Shown piece after piece: positions 15,305 to 24,203 of a stretch of 64,000 nucleotides of DNA. The notes beneath the pieces were generated by a model. It was not told the DNA's origin. It did no database searches and saw only the letters and a list, made by a program, of their open reading frames with translations. The stretch is from the NCBI RefSeq assembly GCF_900188105.1, contig NZ_FZNP01000008.1:62001-126000 (forward strand), in the 5' to 3' direction. The translations under genes were made by a program, and so were the position numbers. Origin of the DNA: Actinomadura mexicana (GTDB taxonomy: Bacteria > Actinomycetota > Actinomycetes > Streptosporangiales > Streptosporangiaceae). Numbering within the stretch: position 1 is the first letter of the stretch; the number at the start of each line of letters is the position of its first letter.

Positions 15305-17413
15305 TTGCGGGAGGTATGGCCCGGGGACCCCTATCCGCTGGGCGCCACCTGGGACGGCACGGGCACGAACTTCGCGCTGTTCTCGGAGGTGGCCCGGCGG
15401 GTCGAGTTGTGCCTGTTCGACGCCGAGGGGCGCGAGACGCGACGGGACCTGCCCGAGGTGGACGGGTTCGTCTGGCACGGCTACCTTCCCGGCATCGGGC
15501 CCGGCCAGCGCTACGGGTACCGGGTGCACGGGCCGTTCGACCCCCGCGAGGGGCACCGCTGCAACCCCTCCAAGCTGCTGCTCGACCCGTACGGCAAGGC
15601 CGTCGCGGGCGCCACGCCGAGCGAGCTGATCCGCTGGCACGAGGCGCTGTTCTCCTACCGGTTCGCCGACCCCGACGCGCTGAACGAGGACGACAGCGCC
15701 CCGTACATGCCGAAGAACGTGGTGGTCAACCCGTTCTTCGACTGGGGGGACGACCGGTCGCCGCGCGTCCCCTACCACGAGAGCGTCATCTACGAGGCGC
15801 ACGTGAAGGGCCTGACGAAGCTGCACCCGGCCGTCCCCGAGGAGCAGCGCGGAACGTACGCGGGCCTCGCGCACCCGGTGATGATCGACCACCTCCTCGA
15901 CCTCGGGGTGACGGCGGTCGAGCTGATGCCGGTGCACCAGGCGGTCCCCGAGCACGCCCTGGTCGCGCGGGGCCTGGACAACTACTGGGGCTACAACACG
16001 ATCGGGTTCTTCGCGCCGCACAACTCCTACAGCTCCTCCGGGCAGTCCGGCGAGCAGGTGCTGGAGTTCAAGGCGATGGTCCGCGCCCTGCACGAGGCGG
16101 GCATCGAGGTCATCCTGGACGTCGTCTACAACCACACGGCGGAGGGCGACCACCTGGGCCCGACGCTGTCGTTCCGGGGCATCGACAACGCCTCCTACTA
16201 CCGGCTGCGCGACGACGACAAGCGCTACCACCTCGACTACACCGGCTGCGGCAACTCACTGAACGTCCGGAACCCGCACGCGCTGCAGCTCATCATGGAC
16301 TCGCTGCGCTACTGGATCCTGGACATGCACGTCGACGGGTTCCGCTTCGACCTCGCCTCGGCGCTGGCCCGCGAGCTGCACGACGTCGACCGGCTGGCCG
16401 CGTTCTTCGACCTCGTCCAGCAGGACCCCGTCGTGTCCCAGGTGAAGCTCATCGCCGAGCCGTGGGACGTGGGCGAGGGCGGCTACCAGGTCGGCAACTT
16501 CCCGCCGCTGTGGACGGAGTGGAACGGCAAGTACCGCGACACCGTCCGCGACTTCTGGCGCGGCTCGTACGCGACCATGCCGGAGTTCGCGTCGCGGCTG
16601 ACCGGCTCCTCCGACCTGTACGAGCACAGCGCCCGCCGCCCGTTCGCGTCCATCAACTTCGTGACCTGCCACGACGGGTTCACGCTCACCGACCTCGTGT
16701 CCTACGACCACAAGCACAACGAGGCCAACGGCGAGGACAACCGGGACGGCACCGACGACAACCGGTCGTGGAACTGCGGCGTCGAGGGCCCCTCCCGCGA
16801 CCCCGGGGTCCTCGAACTGCGGGCCCGGCAGCGCCGCAACTTCCTCGCGACGCTGTTCCTCTCGCAGGGCGTGCCGATGCTCTCCCACGGGGACGAGCTC
16901 GGCCGCACGCAGGAGGGCAACAACAACGCCTACTGCCAGGACGGCGAAATCGCCTGGGTCCACTGGGAGGGCTCGGGCGACATGGAGTTCGTCCGGCTCC
17001 TTTCCCGGCTGCGGCACGACCACCCGGTGTTCCGGCGCCGCCGCTTCTTCACCGGGACGGGCCGCGGCGCCGCCGCCGACATCGCCTGGCTGACCCCGGC
17101 CGGCGAGAGCATGACCGACCAGGACTGGAACGTCGGCTTCGCCAAGTCCCTCGGCGTGTTCCTCAACGGCGACGCCATCACCGAGCCGGACCCGCGCGGC
17201 CGGCGCGTCCGGGACGACTCGTTCCTGCTGCTGGTCAACGCCGGGTCGGAGCCGGTCGAGTTCACGCTGCCCGGCGCCGAGTACGGCGAGCGCTGGGAGT
17301 TCGCCCTCGACACCGCCGAGCCCGGCACCCTCGGCGATCGGCCCCGCCTCAAGGCCCGCGACGTCGTGACGGTCGGGGACCGCGCGCTGCTCGTCCTGCG
17401 GCGCGGGGCGTGA
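15305..17413 (+). CDS. glgX: Glycogen debranching enzyme (GlgX)
   Basis: An isoamylase-type GH13 enzyme that hydrolyses alpha-1,6 branches of glycogen limit dextrins. TTG 15305 follows GGAGG (15296-15300) and gives 702 aa. An N-terminal CBM48 domain (GATWDGTGTNFALFSEVARR) precedes the barrel. GH13 motifs are DVVYNHTAEG (region I), GFRFDLASAL (II, nucleophile Asp), IAEPWDVGEGGYQVG (III, acid/base Glu) and NFVTCHDGFTL (IV). A long glycine-rich loop DNRDGTDDNRSWNCG is typical. It is probably monocistronic; no other glycogen genes are in the window. Confidence 0.96.
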   Translation: MREVWPGDPYPLGATWDGTGTNFALFSEVARRVELCLFDAEGRETRRDLPEVDGFVWHGYLPGIGPGQRYGYRVHGPFDPREGHRCNPSKLLLDPYGKAVAGATPSELIRWHEALFSYRFADPDALNEDDSAPYMPKNVVVNPFFDWGDDRSPRVPYHESVIYEAHVKGLTKLHPAVPEEQRGTYAGLAHPVMIDHLLDLGVTAVELMPVHQAVPEHALVARGLDNYWGYNTIGFFAPHNSYSSSGQSGEQVLEFKAMVRALHEAGIEVILDVVYNHTAEGDHLGPTLSFRGIDNASYYRLRDDDKRYHLDYTGCGNSLNVRNPHALQLIMDSLRYWILDMHVDGFRFDLASALARELHDVDRLAAFFDLVQQDPVVSQVKLIAEPWDVGEGGYQVGNFPPLWTEWNGKYRDTVRDFWRGSYATMPEFASRLTGSSDLYEHSARRPFASINFVTCHDGFTLTDLVSYDHKHNEANGEDNRDGTDDNRSWNCGVEGPSRDPGVLELRARQRRNFLATLFLSQGVPMLSHGDELGRTQEGNNNAYCQDGEIAWVHWEGSGDMEFVRLLSRLRHDHPVFRRRRFFTGTGRGAAADIAWLTPAGESMTDQDWNVGFAKSLGVFLNGDAITEPDPRGRRVRDDSFLLLVNAGSEPVEFTLPGAEYGERWEFALDTAEPGTLGDRPRLKARDVVTVGDRALLVLRRGA

Positions 17414-17429
17414 GCCGCGGGGCTCACGC
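17408..17429. terminator. Compact stem-loop shared by two stop codons
   Basis: GCGTGAGCC pairs perfectly with GGCTCACGC around a GCGG loop. The left arm contains the glgX TGA, and the right arm contains the TCA that is the stop of the opposite-strand gene, so 9 bp serve both ends. Confidence 0.5.
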
Positions 17430-17825
17430 CCGGCCGACCTCCATCGCGGTCAGGAAGACCAGGACGAACGTCGCGACCGCCACGACGCCGTGGACGGCGA
17501 CCGCCGCGGCCGGGAACGCCTGCTCCGCGCCCCTGGCGTGGCGGCCGCCGCGGCCGACGAGCCAGCGGGTGAACAGCAGCAGCCCCTGGAAGATGACGAC
17601 GAGCAGGGCCGCGAAGGCGACCCAGGCGTAGGCGGCGTTCCCCGTGACGACGTAGAGGATCCACACGGCGAGGCCCGCGACGGCCGAGAGCGGGTGCCCC
17701 GCCACGACCAGACGCGGGAACCGCGTCACCTTCGTCGAACGCCCCCCGTTGACCAGCCACACGACGAGCAGGTACCCGCCCACGGCGGCGGCGATGATCC
17801 ACGCGCCCAATGCGACGTACTCCAC
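17424..17825 (-). CDS. Small four-helix membrane protein
   Basis: 133 aa, GTG start (CAC 17823-17825) with AAAGGAG upstream. Four hydrophobic segments are evident: YVALGAWIIAAAVGGYLLVVWLV, VVAGHPLSAVAGLAVWILYVV, WVAFAALLVVIFQGLLLF and AVHGVVAVATFVLVFLTAM. His residues recur in helices 2 and 4, as in small haem- or quinone-binding membrane proteins, but no family is recognised. A 13-bp palindrome (17839-17851) lies immediately upstream of its ribosome site. Confidence 0.75.
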   Translation of the reverse strand: MEYVALGAWIIAAAVGGYLLVVWLVNGGRSTKVTRFPRLVVAGHPLSAVAGLAVWILYVVTGNAAYAWVAFAALLVVIFQGLLLFTRWLVGRGGRHARGAEQAFPAAAVAVHGVVAVATFVLVFLTAMEVGRA

Positions 17826-17838
17826 CCCCGCTCCTTTC

Positions 17839-17851
17839 GTGAGATTCTCAC
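17839..17851. promoter_or_regulatory. Palindrome before the small membrane protein
   Basis: GTGAGA-T-TCTCAC, perfect 6-bp arms, next to the ribosome-binding site of the leftward membrane protein. It may be an operator or an RNA hairpin that affects initiation. Confidence 0.3.
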
Positions 17852-17977
17852 CCGTTCCCCTGCCGCCTAGTGTCGCTCCCCCACGCTTCCAACATGACGG
17901 ATTCGTACAGATTGGGAGACAGGCCGTCACCACACCGGTCAGGTCGGGTGTCCGCGGCGCCGCGCACCGTTCCCGCG

Positions 17978-18679
17978 CTACGCCCGCAACCGGTAGCGGA
18001 CGAACAGCACGCCCTCGTCCAGGTAGAGGGCGGCAGGGTCGAGCGGCACCTCGGCGTCCAGGCCCTCCAGCAGGCGGGTGTGGCGCGCGCCTCCGAGGAG
18101 GGTGGGCGCGATGTTGAGGCACAGCTCGTCCACGAGGGACGCCCTGATGAGCGCGGCGGCCAGGGACGGACCGCCCTCGCAGAGGAGGTGCTCGTGGCCG
18201 AGGTCCTCGCGCAGCGCTCTCACGGCGGCGGGGAGGTCGACGTCGTCCTCGCCTGCCGCGACCACCCGGAGACGGCCCGGAACCCTGGATTCGGCGGTCC
18301 GGGTCGTCACGACGATGGTGGGCGTCTCGGCCTCGGTGAACAGCGGGAGTGTCCAGTCCAGGTCGAGGGATCGGCTCACGACGACGATGGGCGCGGGCGG
18401 CCCGCCGCGTCGCGCGCGCAGGTCATCCCGCAGGCGCGCCGGACCGAGGCGTCCCGTGCGGACGGTCCCGGCGCCGACGACGATCCCGTCGGCCAGGGCG
18501 CGCAGGGTCCGGAAGACGCGGAAGTCGGCGGCGCCGCCGAGGCCGTCGGTCCAGCCCTCGGCGTCGGTGACGGACCCGTCCGCGCTCATGACCATGCCGA
18601 GCCGCAGGCGCGGCAGGTCACCGTAGGCCTCGTAGGGATCGACGCCGATCGCGGCGGGCTCGGGCAGCAGACGGCGCAT
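17978..18679 (-). CDS. RibD C-terminal-like pyrimidine reductase
   Basis: A 233-aa reductase of the RibD_C/dihydrofolate-reductase-like fold. It carries the family pattern RPxLRLGMVMSADGSVTD as RLRLGMVMSADGSV, then ADGIVVGAGTVRTGRLG (NADPH pocket), PIVVVSRSLDLDW, LLCEGGPSLAAALI and a terminal LVDELCLNIAPTLLGG. No deaminase domain is present, so it resembles stand-alone 5-amino-6-(5-phosphoribosylamino)uracil reductases or related pyrimidine reductases; no riboflavin genes adjoin. The start ATG is CAT 18677-18679. Confidence 0.88.
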   Translation of the reverse strand: MRRLLPEPAAIGVDPYEAYGDLPRLRLGMVMSADGSVTDAEGWTDGLGGAADFRVFRTLRALADGIVVGAGTVRTGRLGPARLRDDLRARRGGPPAPIVVVSRSLDLDWTLPLFTEAETPTIVVTTRTAESRVPGRLRVVAAGEDDVDLPAAVRALREDLGHEHLLCEGGPSLAAALIRASLVDELCLNIAPTLLGGARHTRLLEGLDAEVPLDPAALYLDEGVLFVRYRLRA

Positions 18680-18743
18680 GACCTGCACGTTATCGGACCC
18701 CCGGGATGCCCTTTTGTCGGTGCGGGGGCGCAAGATGGGGGGC

Positions 18744-19835
18744 ATGGACCTGCCGATCAGCCCGCCGCTGCCGCCGATGCTGGCCAAGGCGGTCAAGACC
18801 ATGCCCAAGGGCGACCTGCTGTACGAGCCGAAGTGGGACGGGTTCCGCTGCATCGTCTTCCGCGACGGTGACGAGGTGGAGCTGTCCAGCCGCGGGGAGA
18901 AGCCGCTGACCCGCTACTTCCCCGAGCTGGTCGAGGCCGTGAGGCGCGAGCTGCCCGAGCGGTGCGTGGTGGACGGCGAGATCGTGCTGCCCAAGGGGAC
19001 GCGCCTCGACTTCGACGGCCTCCAGCAGCGCATCCACCCGGCCGCGTCACGGGTCAAGCTGCTGTCGGAGGAGACTCCGGCGTCGTTCGTGGCGTTCGAC
19101 CTGCTCGCCCTCGGGGACGAGTCGCTGATGGAGGTGCCGCTCGGCGAGCGGCGGCGGCGGCTCGTCGACACCCTGGCCGGGGCGAAGGCGCCGATCCACG
19201 TCACGCCCGCGTCCGACTCCTACGAGCTGGCGCTGCGCTGGTTCGACGAGTTCGAGGGCGCCGGGCTGGACGGCGTCATCGCCAAGCCGCGGGACGTCCC
19301 GTACCAGCCCGACAAGCGCGTCCTGTTCAAGGTCAAGCACGAGCGGACGGCCGACTGCGTGGTGGCGGGCTTCCGCTGGCACAAGTCGGGGCCCATCGTG
19401 GGGTCGCTGCTGCTCGGGCTCTACAACGCCGACGGCAACCTCCAGCACGTCGGCGTCGCGGCCTCGTTCACGATGAAGCGCCGCGCCGAACTGGTCGAGG
19501 AGCTGCAGCCCTACCGGCTGGAGGATCTGTCCCGGCACCCGTGGGCCGAGTGGGCGAGCCAGACGGACGCGACCGTCGACCGCATGCCCGGCGCGGTCTC
19601 CCGCTGGACCGGCAAGAAGGACCTCAGCTGGGTTCCGCTGCGTCCCGACCTGGTGGTCGAGGTGGCGTACGAGGCGATGGAGGGAGACCGGTTCCGGCAC
19701 ACCGCCCGGTTCCGGAACTGGCGCCCCGACCGGACGCCCGACTCCTGCACCTACGCCCAGCTGGAGGTGCCGGTGGCCTACGACCTCGACGACATCTTCG
19801 GCGGCCCCGCGACGAGCCCGCGCATGGACCGCTGA
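18744..19835 (+). CDS. ligC: ATP-dependent DNA ligase (LigC type)
   Basis: 363 aa, containing only a nucleotidyltransferase and an OB-fold domain, the LigC arrangement. Motif I is YEPKWDGFR with the adenylated Lys; motif III LVAFDLLAL-like appears as SFVAFDLLAL; motif IV is LDGVIAKP, motif V LFKVKHERTADCVV; the C-terminal end contains the RHTARFRNWRPD motif VI region. ATG 18744 follows GGGGGG. LigC proteins act with LigC-associated polymerases in repair of short gaps and in a back-up end-joining route. A LigD-type polymerase domain lies 9.5 kb away (29288). Convergent with phoD. Confidence 0.93.
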   Translation: MDLPISPPLPPMLAKAVKTMPKGDLLYEPKWDGFRCIVFRDGDEVELSSRGEKPLTRYFPELVEAVRRELPERCVVDGEIVLPKGTRLDFDGLQQRIHPAASRVKLLSEETPASFVAFDLLALGDESLMEVPLGERRRRLVDTLAGAKAPIHVTPASDSYELALRWFDEFEGAGLDGVIAKPRDVPYQPDKRVLFKVKHERTADCVVAGFRWHKSGPIVGSLLLGLYNADGNLQHVGVAASFTMKRRAELVEELQPYRLEDLSRHPWAEWASQTDATVDRMPGAVSRWTGKKDLSWVPLRPDLVVEVAYEAMEGDRFRHTARFRNWRPDRTPDSCTYAQLEVPVAYDLDDIFGGPATSPRMDR

Positions 19836-19845
19836 GAGCCGGACC

Positions 19846-19872
19846 GGCCGGGACGCCCCGCGCGTCCCGGCC
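19846..19872. terminator. Bidirectional terminator between ligC and phoD
   Basis: GGCCGGGACG (19846-19855) pairs perfectly with CGTCCCGGCC (19863-19872) around a 7-nt loop, in the 45-bp gap between the convergent stop codons. Confidence 0.7.
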
Positions 19873-19880
19873 GCCCGCCC

Positions 19881-21572
19881 TCAGGGCTGGGTCTCGTTCC
19901 GGACGGTCTGCCGGATCAGGTCCTCGTCCGGCTGCGCCGCCGCCTTCGCCGAGGCGTAAGGACGCAGGTAGGCCTGGTGGACGCCGGGGACGCGGTCCTC
20001 GATGACGTACGTCGCCTTGGTGGAGACGTCGGCGCCCGGGGTCCGGACGGTCGGGAGCGTCTTGAAGTCGGCCCTCATCTCCTCCTTGCCGATCCTCGTC
20101 AGCACGTAGCCGCGCTGGTTGTTGTAGAAGCGCAGGTGCGGGTTGATCTTGAGGTAGGGGTGGTCGGCGGGGTCGGAGTCCCTGCCGTCGCCGGTGCTGG
20201 TGATGGAACTGCAGACCAGCTCCGCGCCGACCGTCCTGGAGTCCGGGTCGTCGTAGTCGGCCTTCAGGTCGCTCGCCCAGTGGGCGTGGACGTCGCCGGT
20301 GAGGACGACGGGGTTGCGGACCCCGGCGTCCAGCCAGCCCTTGGTGATCCGGTCGCGGGAGGCGGCGTAGCCGTCCCAGGAGTCCATCGAGGTCTTCTTG
20401 ACCGGCCCGGCGGTGTTGTCGCGCTGGGCGAAGAACACCTGCTGGCCGAGGACGTCCCACCGGGCGGTGGAGCGGCGGAAGCCGTCGAGCAGCCACCGCT
20501 CCTGGCCGGCACCGGTGATGGAGCGCTTCGGGTCGGTGGCGGCGGGGCAGTCCTTGTAGCCGTCGCCGCAGCCCTGGTCGTCGCGGAACTGGCGGGTGTC
20601 GAGCATGTGGAAGTTGGCCAGCCGGCCCCACCGCACCCGCCGGTAGACCTGGATGTCGGGGCCCTTCGGGACGGACCGGCGGCGCAGCGGCATGTTCTCG
20701 TAGTAGGCCTTGAACGCGGCGGCGCGGCGGGCGCGGAAGTCGTCGTAGGAGGGCGTGTCCGAGCCCTCCTCGGGGATGGGGCCGGCCCAGTTGTTCTCCA
20801 CCTCGTGGTCGTCGAACACGACGAGCCACGGTGCGGCCTGGTGCGCGGCCTGCAGGTCGCGGTCGGCCTTGTACTGGGCGTGGCGCAGCCGGTAGTCCGC
20901 CAGCCTGACCGTCTCGGGGCCCTCGTGGTCGCGGACGTTGCCGCCCGGGATCGTGTAGACGCCCTTCTTGTACTCGTACTGGTAGTCGCCGAGGTGCAGG
21001 ACCAGGTCGGGGTGCTCCTCGGCCAGCCGCCGGTACGCGGTGAAGTAGCCGTGCTCGAACTGCGAGCACGACACGAAGGCCATGGCGAGGGCGGGGCCGA
21101 AGGTGGCCGGGTGGGGGGCGGTGCGCGTCCGCCCGACCGGGGAGACGTGGCCGTCCACGCGGAAGCGGTACCAGTAGTCGCGGCCGGGGCGCAGGCCGTT
21201 CAGCTCGACGTGGACGGAGTGGGCGGCGTCGGGGCGGGCGGCGGCGGTGCCGCGCCGGTCGATGCGGCGGAAGCGGGAGTCGGAGGAGACCTCCCAGCGG
21301 ACGGGCACGGTCCGGGCGGGCATGCCGCCGAGGCCGTTCTCGGCGTGCGGGTCCAGGGCCAGGCGGGTCCAGAGGACGAATCCGTCGGGTTCGGGGTCGC
21401 CGGAGGCGACGCCGAGGGTGAACGGATCGGCGGGCAGGGCGCGGCCGCGGGGGGCCGCGTGGGCGGTGCCGGGTATGCCGGTCACGGCGACGGCGGTGAG
21501 GAGTCCGCTGGTGGCGAGCCCGCTGGAGGCGAGGAAGGCGCGCCGGTTCAGCGGGCGGGCGGAGTCGGCCAT
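19881..21572 (-). CDS. phoD: Secreted alkaline phosphatase D (PhoD)
   Basis: A 563-aa phosphodiesterase/phosphomonoesterase exported by the Tat pathway. The signal peptide has NRRAFLASSG followed by a hydrophobic stretch and AHAAP cleavage. The PhoD N-terminal domain reads FTLGVASGDPEPDGFVLWTR. Catalytic-site blocks are FVSCSQFEHGYFTAYRRLAE, HLGDYQYEY, FDDHEVENNW and TGDVHAHWASDL, which supply the Fe/Ca ligands in characterised PhoD. The start ATG is CAT 21570-21572. No convincing PHO box was found in the 220 bp upstream, which the divergent helicase gene shares. Confidence 0.95.
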   Translation of the reverse strand: MADSARPLNRRAFLASSGLATSGLLTAVAVTGIPGTAHAAPRGRALPADPFTLGVASGDPEPDGFVLWTRLALDPHAENGLGGMPARTVPVRWEVSSDSRFRRIDRRGTAAARPDAAHSVHVELNGLRPGRDYWYRFRVDGHVSPVGRTRTAPHPATFGPALAMAFVSCSQFEHGYFTAYRRLAEEHPDLVLHLGDYQYEYKKGVYTIPGGNVRDHEGPETVRLADYRLRHAQYKADRDLQAAHQAAPWLVVFDDHEVENNWAGPIPEEGSDTPSYDDFRARRAAAFKAYYENMPLRRRSVPKGPDIQVYRRVRWGRLANFHMLDTRQFRDDQGCGDGYKDCPAATDPKRSITGAGQERWLLDGFRRSTARWDVLGQQVFFAQRDNTAGPVKKTSMDSWDGYAASRDRITKGWLDAGVRNPVVLTGDVHAHWASDLKADYDDPDSRTVGAELVCSSITSTGDGRDSDPADHPYLKINPHLRFYNNQRGYVLTRIGKEEMRADFKTLPTVRTPGADVSTKATYVIEDRVPGVHQAYLRPYASAKAAAQPDEDLIRQTVRNETQP

Positions 21573-21758
21573 GGAGAGGTGACCTTTCGGAGGGGGCCGG
21601 CAGTGCTGCTCGCCGACAGCCTCACGAAGATCGATGACCGGGGGGTTCCGCGCGCATGACGCCCGCCACAACAGAGACGATCTTTTGGACGGCGCTAGAA
21701 GATCACGCGATGCACGGAAAGGATGCTAGACTACCAAGTCGCAAATGCGCACAGAGAT

Positions 21759-21780
21759 ACTCCATCCTATGAATAGGAGT
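21759..21780. promoter_or_regulatory. Inverted repeat before the HelD/HelR-like gene
   Basis: ACTCC and GGAGT arms enclose TCCTAT-GA-ATAGGA (21765-21778), so two alternative perfect hairpins overlap. It ends 11 nt before the ATG and includes the AGGAG ribosome site, so folding could hide the site; it could also be a protein-binding palindrome. The flanking DNA is unusually AT-rich for this window. Confidence 0.4.
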
Positions 21781-21791
21781 GTAGTCGAAGC

Positions 21792-24203
21792 ATGGGACTT
21801 CGTCAAGCGGGCGCTGTCAACCCCGAACGGGAAGAAAAGGCGGCGCGGGCCGCCGTGCGCGTCGAGCAGGAGTACGTGTCCCGCGTGTACGCGCGGCTCG
21901 ACGCCGAACGGGACAGGGCCGCGACCGCGCTGCGCGAGGGCCCCGCCGCCGGCGGCGGCGCCGCGTTCCAGGCGCGGGTCGAGAGCGCCATCGCCACCGA
22001 CGAGGCGGCCCGGCGGCTCGTCCGGCTGAACGCCGTCGAGCACGGCCTGTGCTTCGGGCGCATCGACCACCGCGCCGACGCCGGCGGCTCCGGCGACACC
22101 TTCTACGTCGGCCGCATCGGCCTGCGCGACGAGGACCATGAGCCCCTCCTGATCGACTGGCGCGCCACCGCGGCCCGCCCGTTCTACACCGCCACGCCGG
22201 GGGCGCCGGGCACGCTCGCGCGCCGCCGCCACCTGCACCTGCGCCACCGCGAGGTCGTCCGGCTGGACGACGAGGTGTTCGACCTGGAGGGCCTGGAGGA
22301 GTCCGAGCGCGGCGGCATCGTCGGCGAGGCCGCCCTGCTCGCCACCCTCCGCCGCGGCAGGACGGGCCGGATGAGCGACGTCGTCGCGACCATCCAGGAG
22401 GAGCAGGACCAGGTCATCCGCTCCGGCCTCCAGGGGGTGCTGGTCGTCCAGGGCGGCCCCGGCACCGGCAAGACGGTCGCCGCGCTGCACCGGGCCGCCT
22501 ACCTCCTCTACACGCACCGCGACGTCCTGGAGCGGCGCGGCGTCCTCATCGTGGGCCCGAACGCCACGTTCCTGCGCTACATCGAGCAGGTGCTCCCCGG
22601 CCTGGGCGAGACGGACGTCGCGCTGGCCACGGTCGGCGAGCTCTACCCGGGGCTGAAGGCGGTGGCCGCCGAGACGCCCGCGGCCGCCGCCGTCAAGGGC
22701 GGCCTGCGCATGGCCGGCCTCGTGGAGGCCGCCGTCCGCGACCGGCAGCGCGTCCCCGCCGGGGGCCTGCGCGTCGAGGCCGACGGCCTCACCCTGGTCG
22801 TCGAGGCCGGCAAGTGCGAGCAGATCCGTGCACGCGCCCGTGCCCTGCGCGCCCCGCACAACATCCAGCGGCGCCGCTTCGTCCACGACATGCTGGAGGC
22901 GCTCGCCTTCAACCGGGCCGAGCAGTTCGACCGCATCATGGACGAGCCGCTCGAAGAGATCGCCAAGTCCGGCGGGCTGCCCGCCTGGCTCCAGGAGCTG
23001 ATCGACGAGGCCGAGGACGAGCCCCTTCTGGACGAGACCGACCTCCGCCTGGCCAAGGAGGCCCTCTGGCAGGACCCGGCCGTCAGGTCCGCCCTGGACG
23101 AGCTCTGGCCCGACCTCACCCCGGAGCGGCTCCTCAGCGACTTCTACGCCTCCGGCGAGGCGGTGGCGCGCGCGGGCGCCGAGGCCGGCCTCTCCCCTGA
23201 CGAGTGGGCGCTCCTGCGCCGCCCGCCCGGCTCGCCGTGGACGATCTCCGACGTCCCCCTGCTGGACGAGGCCGCCGAGCTCCTCGGCAAGGACGACTCC
23301 GCCGACAGGGCCCGCGCGCGTGCGGCGCAGGCCGCGCTCGCCGAGGAGGAGCGCTACGCCCGCGAGGTCATGCAGACCACCGACGGCACCGAGATGATCC
23401 TGGCGAGCGATCTGATCTCCGCGAGCGAGCTGGCCGAGCGCCACCACGACGACGGTCCGCGCCTCACCACCGCCCAGCGCGCCATGGCCGACCGCGAATG
23501 GGCCTACGGCCACGTCATCGTGGACGAGGCGCAGGAGCTCTCGGAGATGGCGTGGCGGACCGTGATGCGCCGCGTCCCGACCCGCTCCCTCACGGTCGTC
23601 GGCGACATCGCCCAGACCGGCAGCGTGGCCGGCGCGGCGTCATGGGGCCAGATGCTCGACCGCTACGTCCCGGGCCGCTGGCGCGAGCAGCGTCTCATGG
23701 TCAACTACCGCACCCCGGCCGCCATCATGAAGGTCGCCGCGGACGTGCTGGCCGCCGTCGCCCCGGACCAGACGCCGCCCGAACCCGTCCGCGACGACGG
23801 GCCGCCGCCGGCCGCGGTCGCGCTGCCGGTCGCCGAGCTGCCGTCCCTCGTCCGCTCGGAACTGGTCCTCGTGACCGGCGGCGAGGACATCGGCGGCGCC
23901 TTCAAGGAGGGCCGCCTCGCCGTCATCGCCTCGGCGGCGCGCCACGCCGCCGTGCTGCGGGCCCTCCCGGACGCCGCCGTCGGAGCCACCCCCGAGGCCC
24001 TCGACTCGCCCGTGGTCGTCCTGACCGCCGAGGAGGCCAAGGGCCTGGAGTTCGACTCGGTCGTCGTCGTCGACCCGGCCGGGATCCTCGCCGAGTCGGC
24101 CAAGGGCGGCCAGGACCTCTACGTCTCACTCACCAGGGCCACCCGCCGCCTGACCGTCGTCCACGACGGTGACCTGCCGTCCCTGCTATCGGCTCTGGAG
24201 TAG
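21792..24203 (+). CDS. HelD/HelR-like UvrD-family motor ATPase
   Basis: An 803-aa superfamily 1 ATPase of the HelD group, which binds RNA polymerase and releases stalled complexes; the actinomycete HelR branch protects polymerase from rifamycins. An N-terminal coiled-coil arm (residues ~10-50, EREEKAARAAVRVEQEYVS) is followed by the HelD-specific block IGRIGL..LLIDWRA around residue 110. Walker A is VVQGGPGTGKTVAALHR, Walker B VIVDEAQELSEM, motif III VVGDIAQTGS, motif IV region RLMVNYRTPA, motif V AKGLEFDSVVVVDP, and motif VI YVSLTRATRRL. The N-terminal arm and lack of a UvrD 2B domain argue against a DNA helicase. Its 3' end overlaps the convergent GntR gene by 18 bp. Confidence 0.85.
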   Translation: MGLRQAGAVNPEREEKAARAAVRVEQEYVSRVYARLDAERDRAATALREGPAAGGGAAFQARVESAIATDEAARRLVRLNAVEHGLCFGRIDHRADAGGSGDTFYVGRIGLRDEDHEPLLIDWRATAARPFYTATPGAPGTLARRRHLHLRHREVVRLDDEVFDLEGLEESERGGIVGEAALLATLRRGRTGRMSDVVATIQEEQDQVIRSGLQGVLVVQGGPGTGKTVAALHRAAYLLYTHRDVLERRGVLIVGPNATFLRYIEQVLPGLGETDVALATVGELYPGLKAVAAETPAAAAVKGGLRMAGLVEAAVRDRQRVPAGGLRVEADGLTLVVEAGKCEQIRARARALRAPHNIQRRRFVHDMLEALAFNRAEQFDRIMDEPLEEIAKSGGLPAWLQELIDEAEDEPLLDETDLRLAKEALWQDPAVRSALDELWPDLTPERLLSDFYASGEAVARAGAEAGLSPDEWALLRRPPGSPWTISDVPLLDEAAELLGKDDSADRARARAAQAALAEEERYAREVMQTTDGTEMILASDLISASELAERHHDDGPRLTTAQRAMADREWAYGHVIVDEAQELSEMAWRTVMRRVPTRSLTVVGDIAQTGSVAGAASWGQMLDRYVPGRWREQRLMVNYRTPAAIMKVAADVLAAVAPDQTPPEPVRDDGPPPAAVALPVAELPSLVRSELVLVTGGEDIGGAFKEGRLAVIASAARHAAVLRALPDAAVGATPEALDSPVVVLTAEEAKGLEFDSVVVVDPAGILAESAKGGQDLYVSLTRATRRLTVVHDGDLPSLLSALE

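Noticed and set aside
21573-21791. PHO box in front of phoD
   Set aside because: No pair of GTTCACC-like direct repeats at 11-nt spacing could be found on the minus strand.
21726-23513. Long antisense frames over the HelD/HelR-like gene
   Set aside because: Low-complexity Gly/Ala/Arg/Asp composition without motifs; the plus strand has all SF1 motifs.
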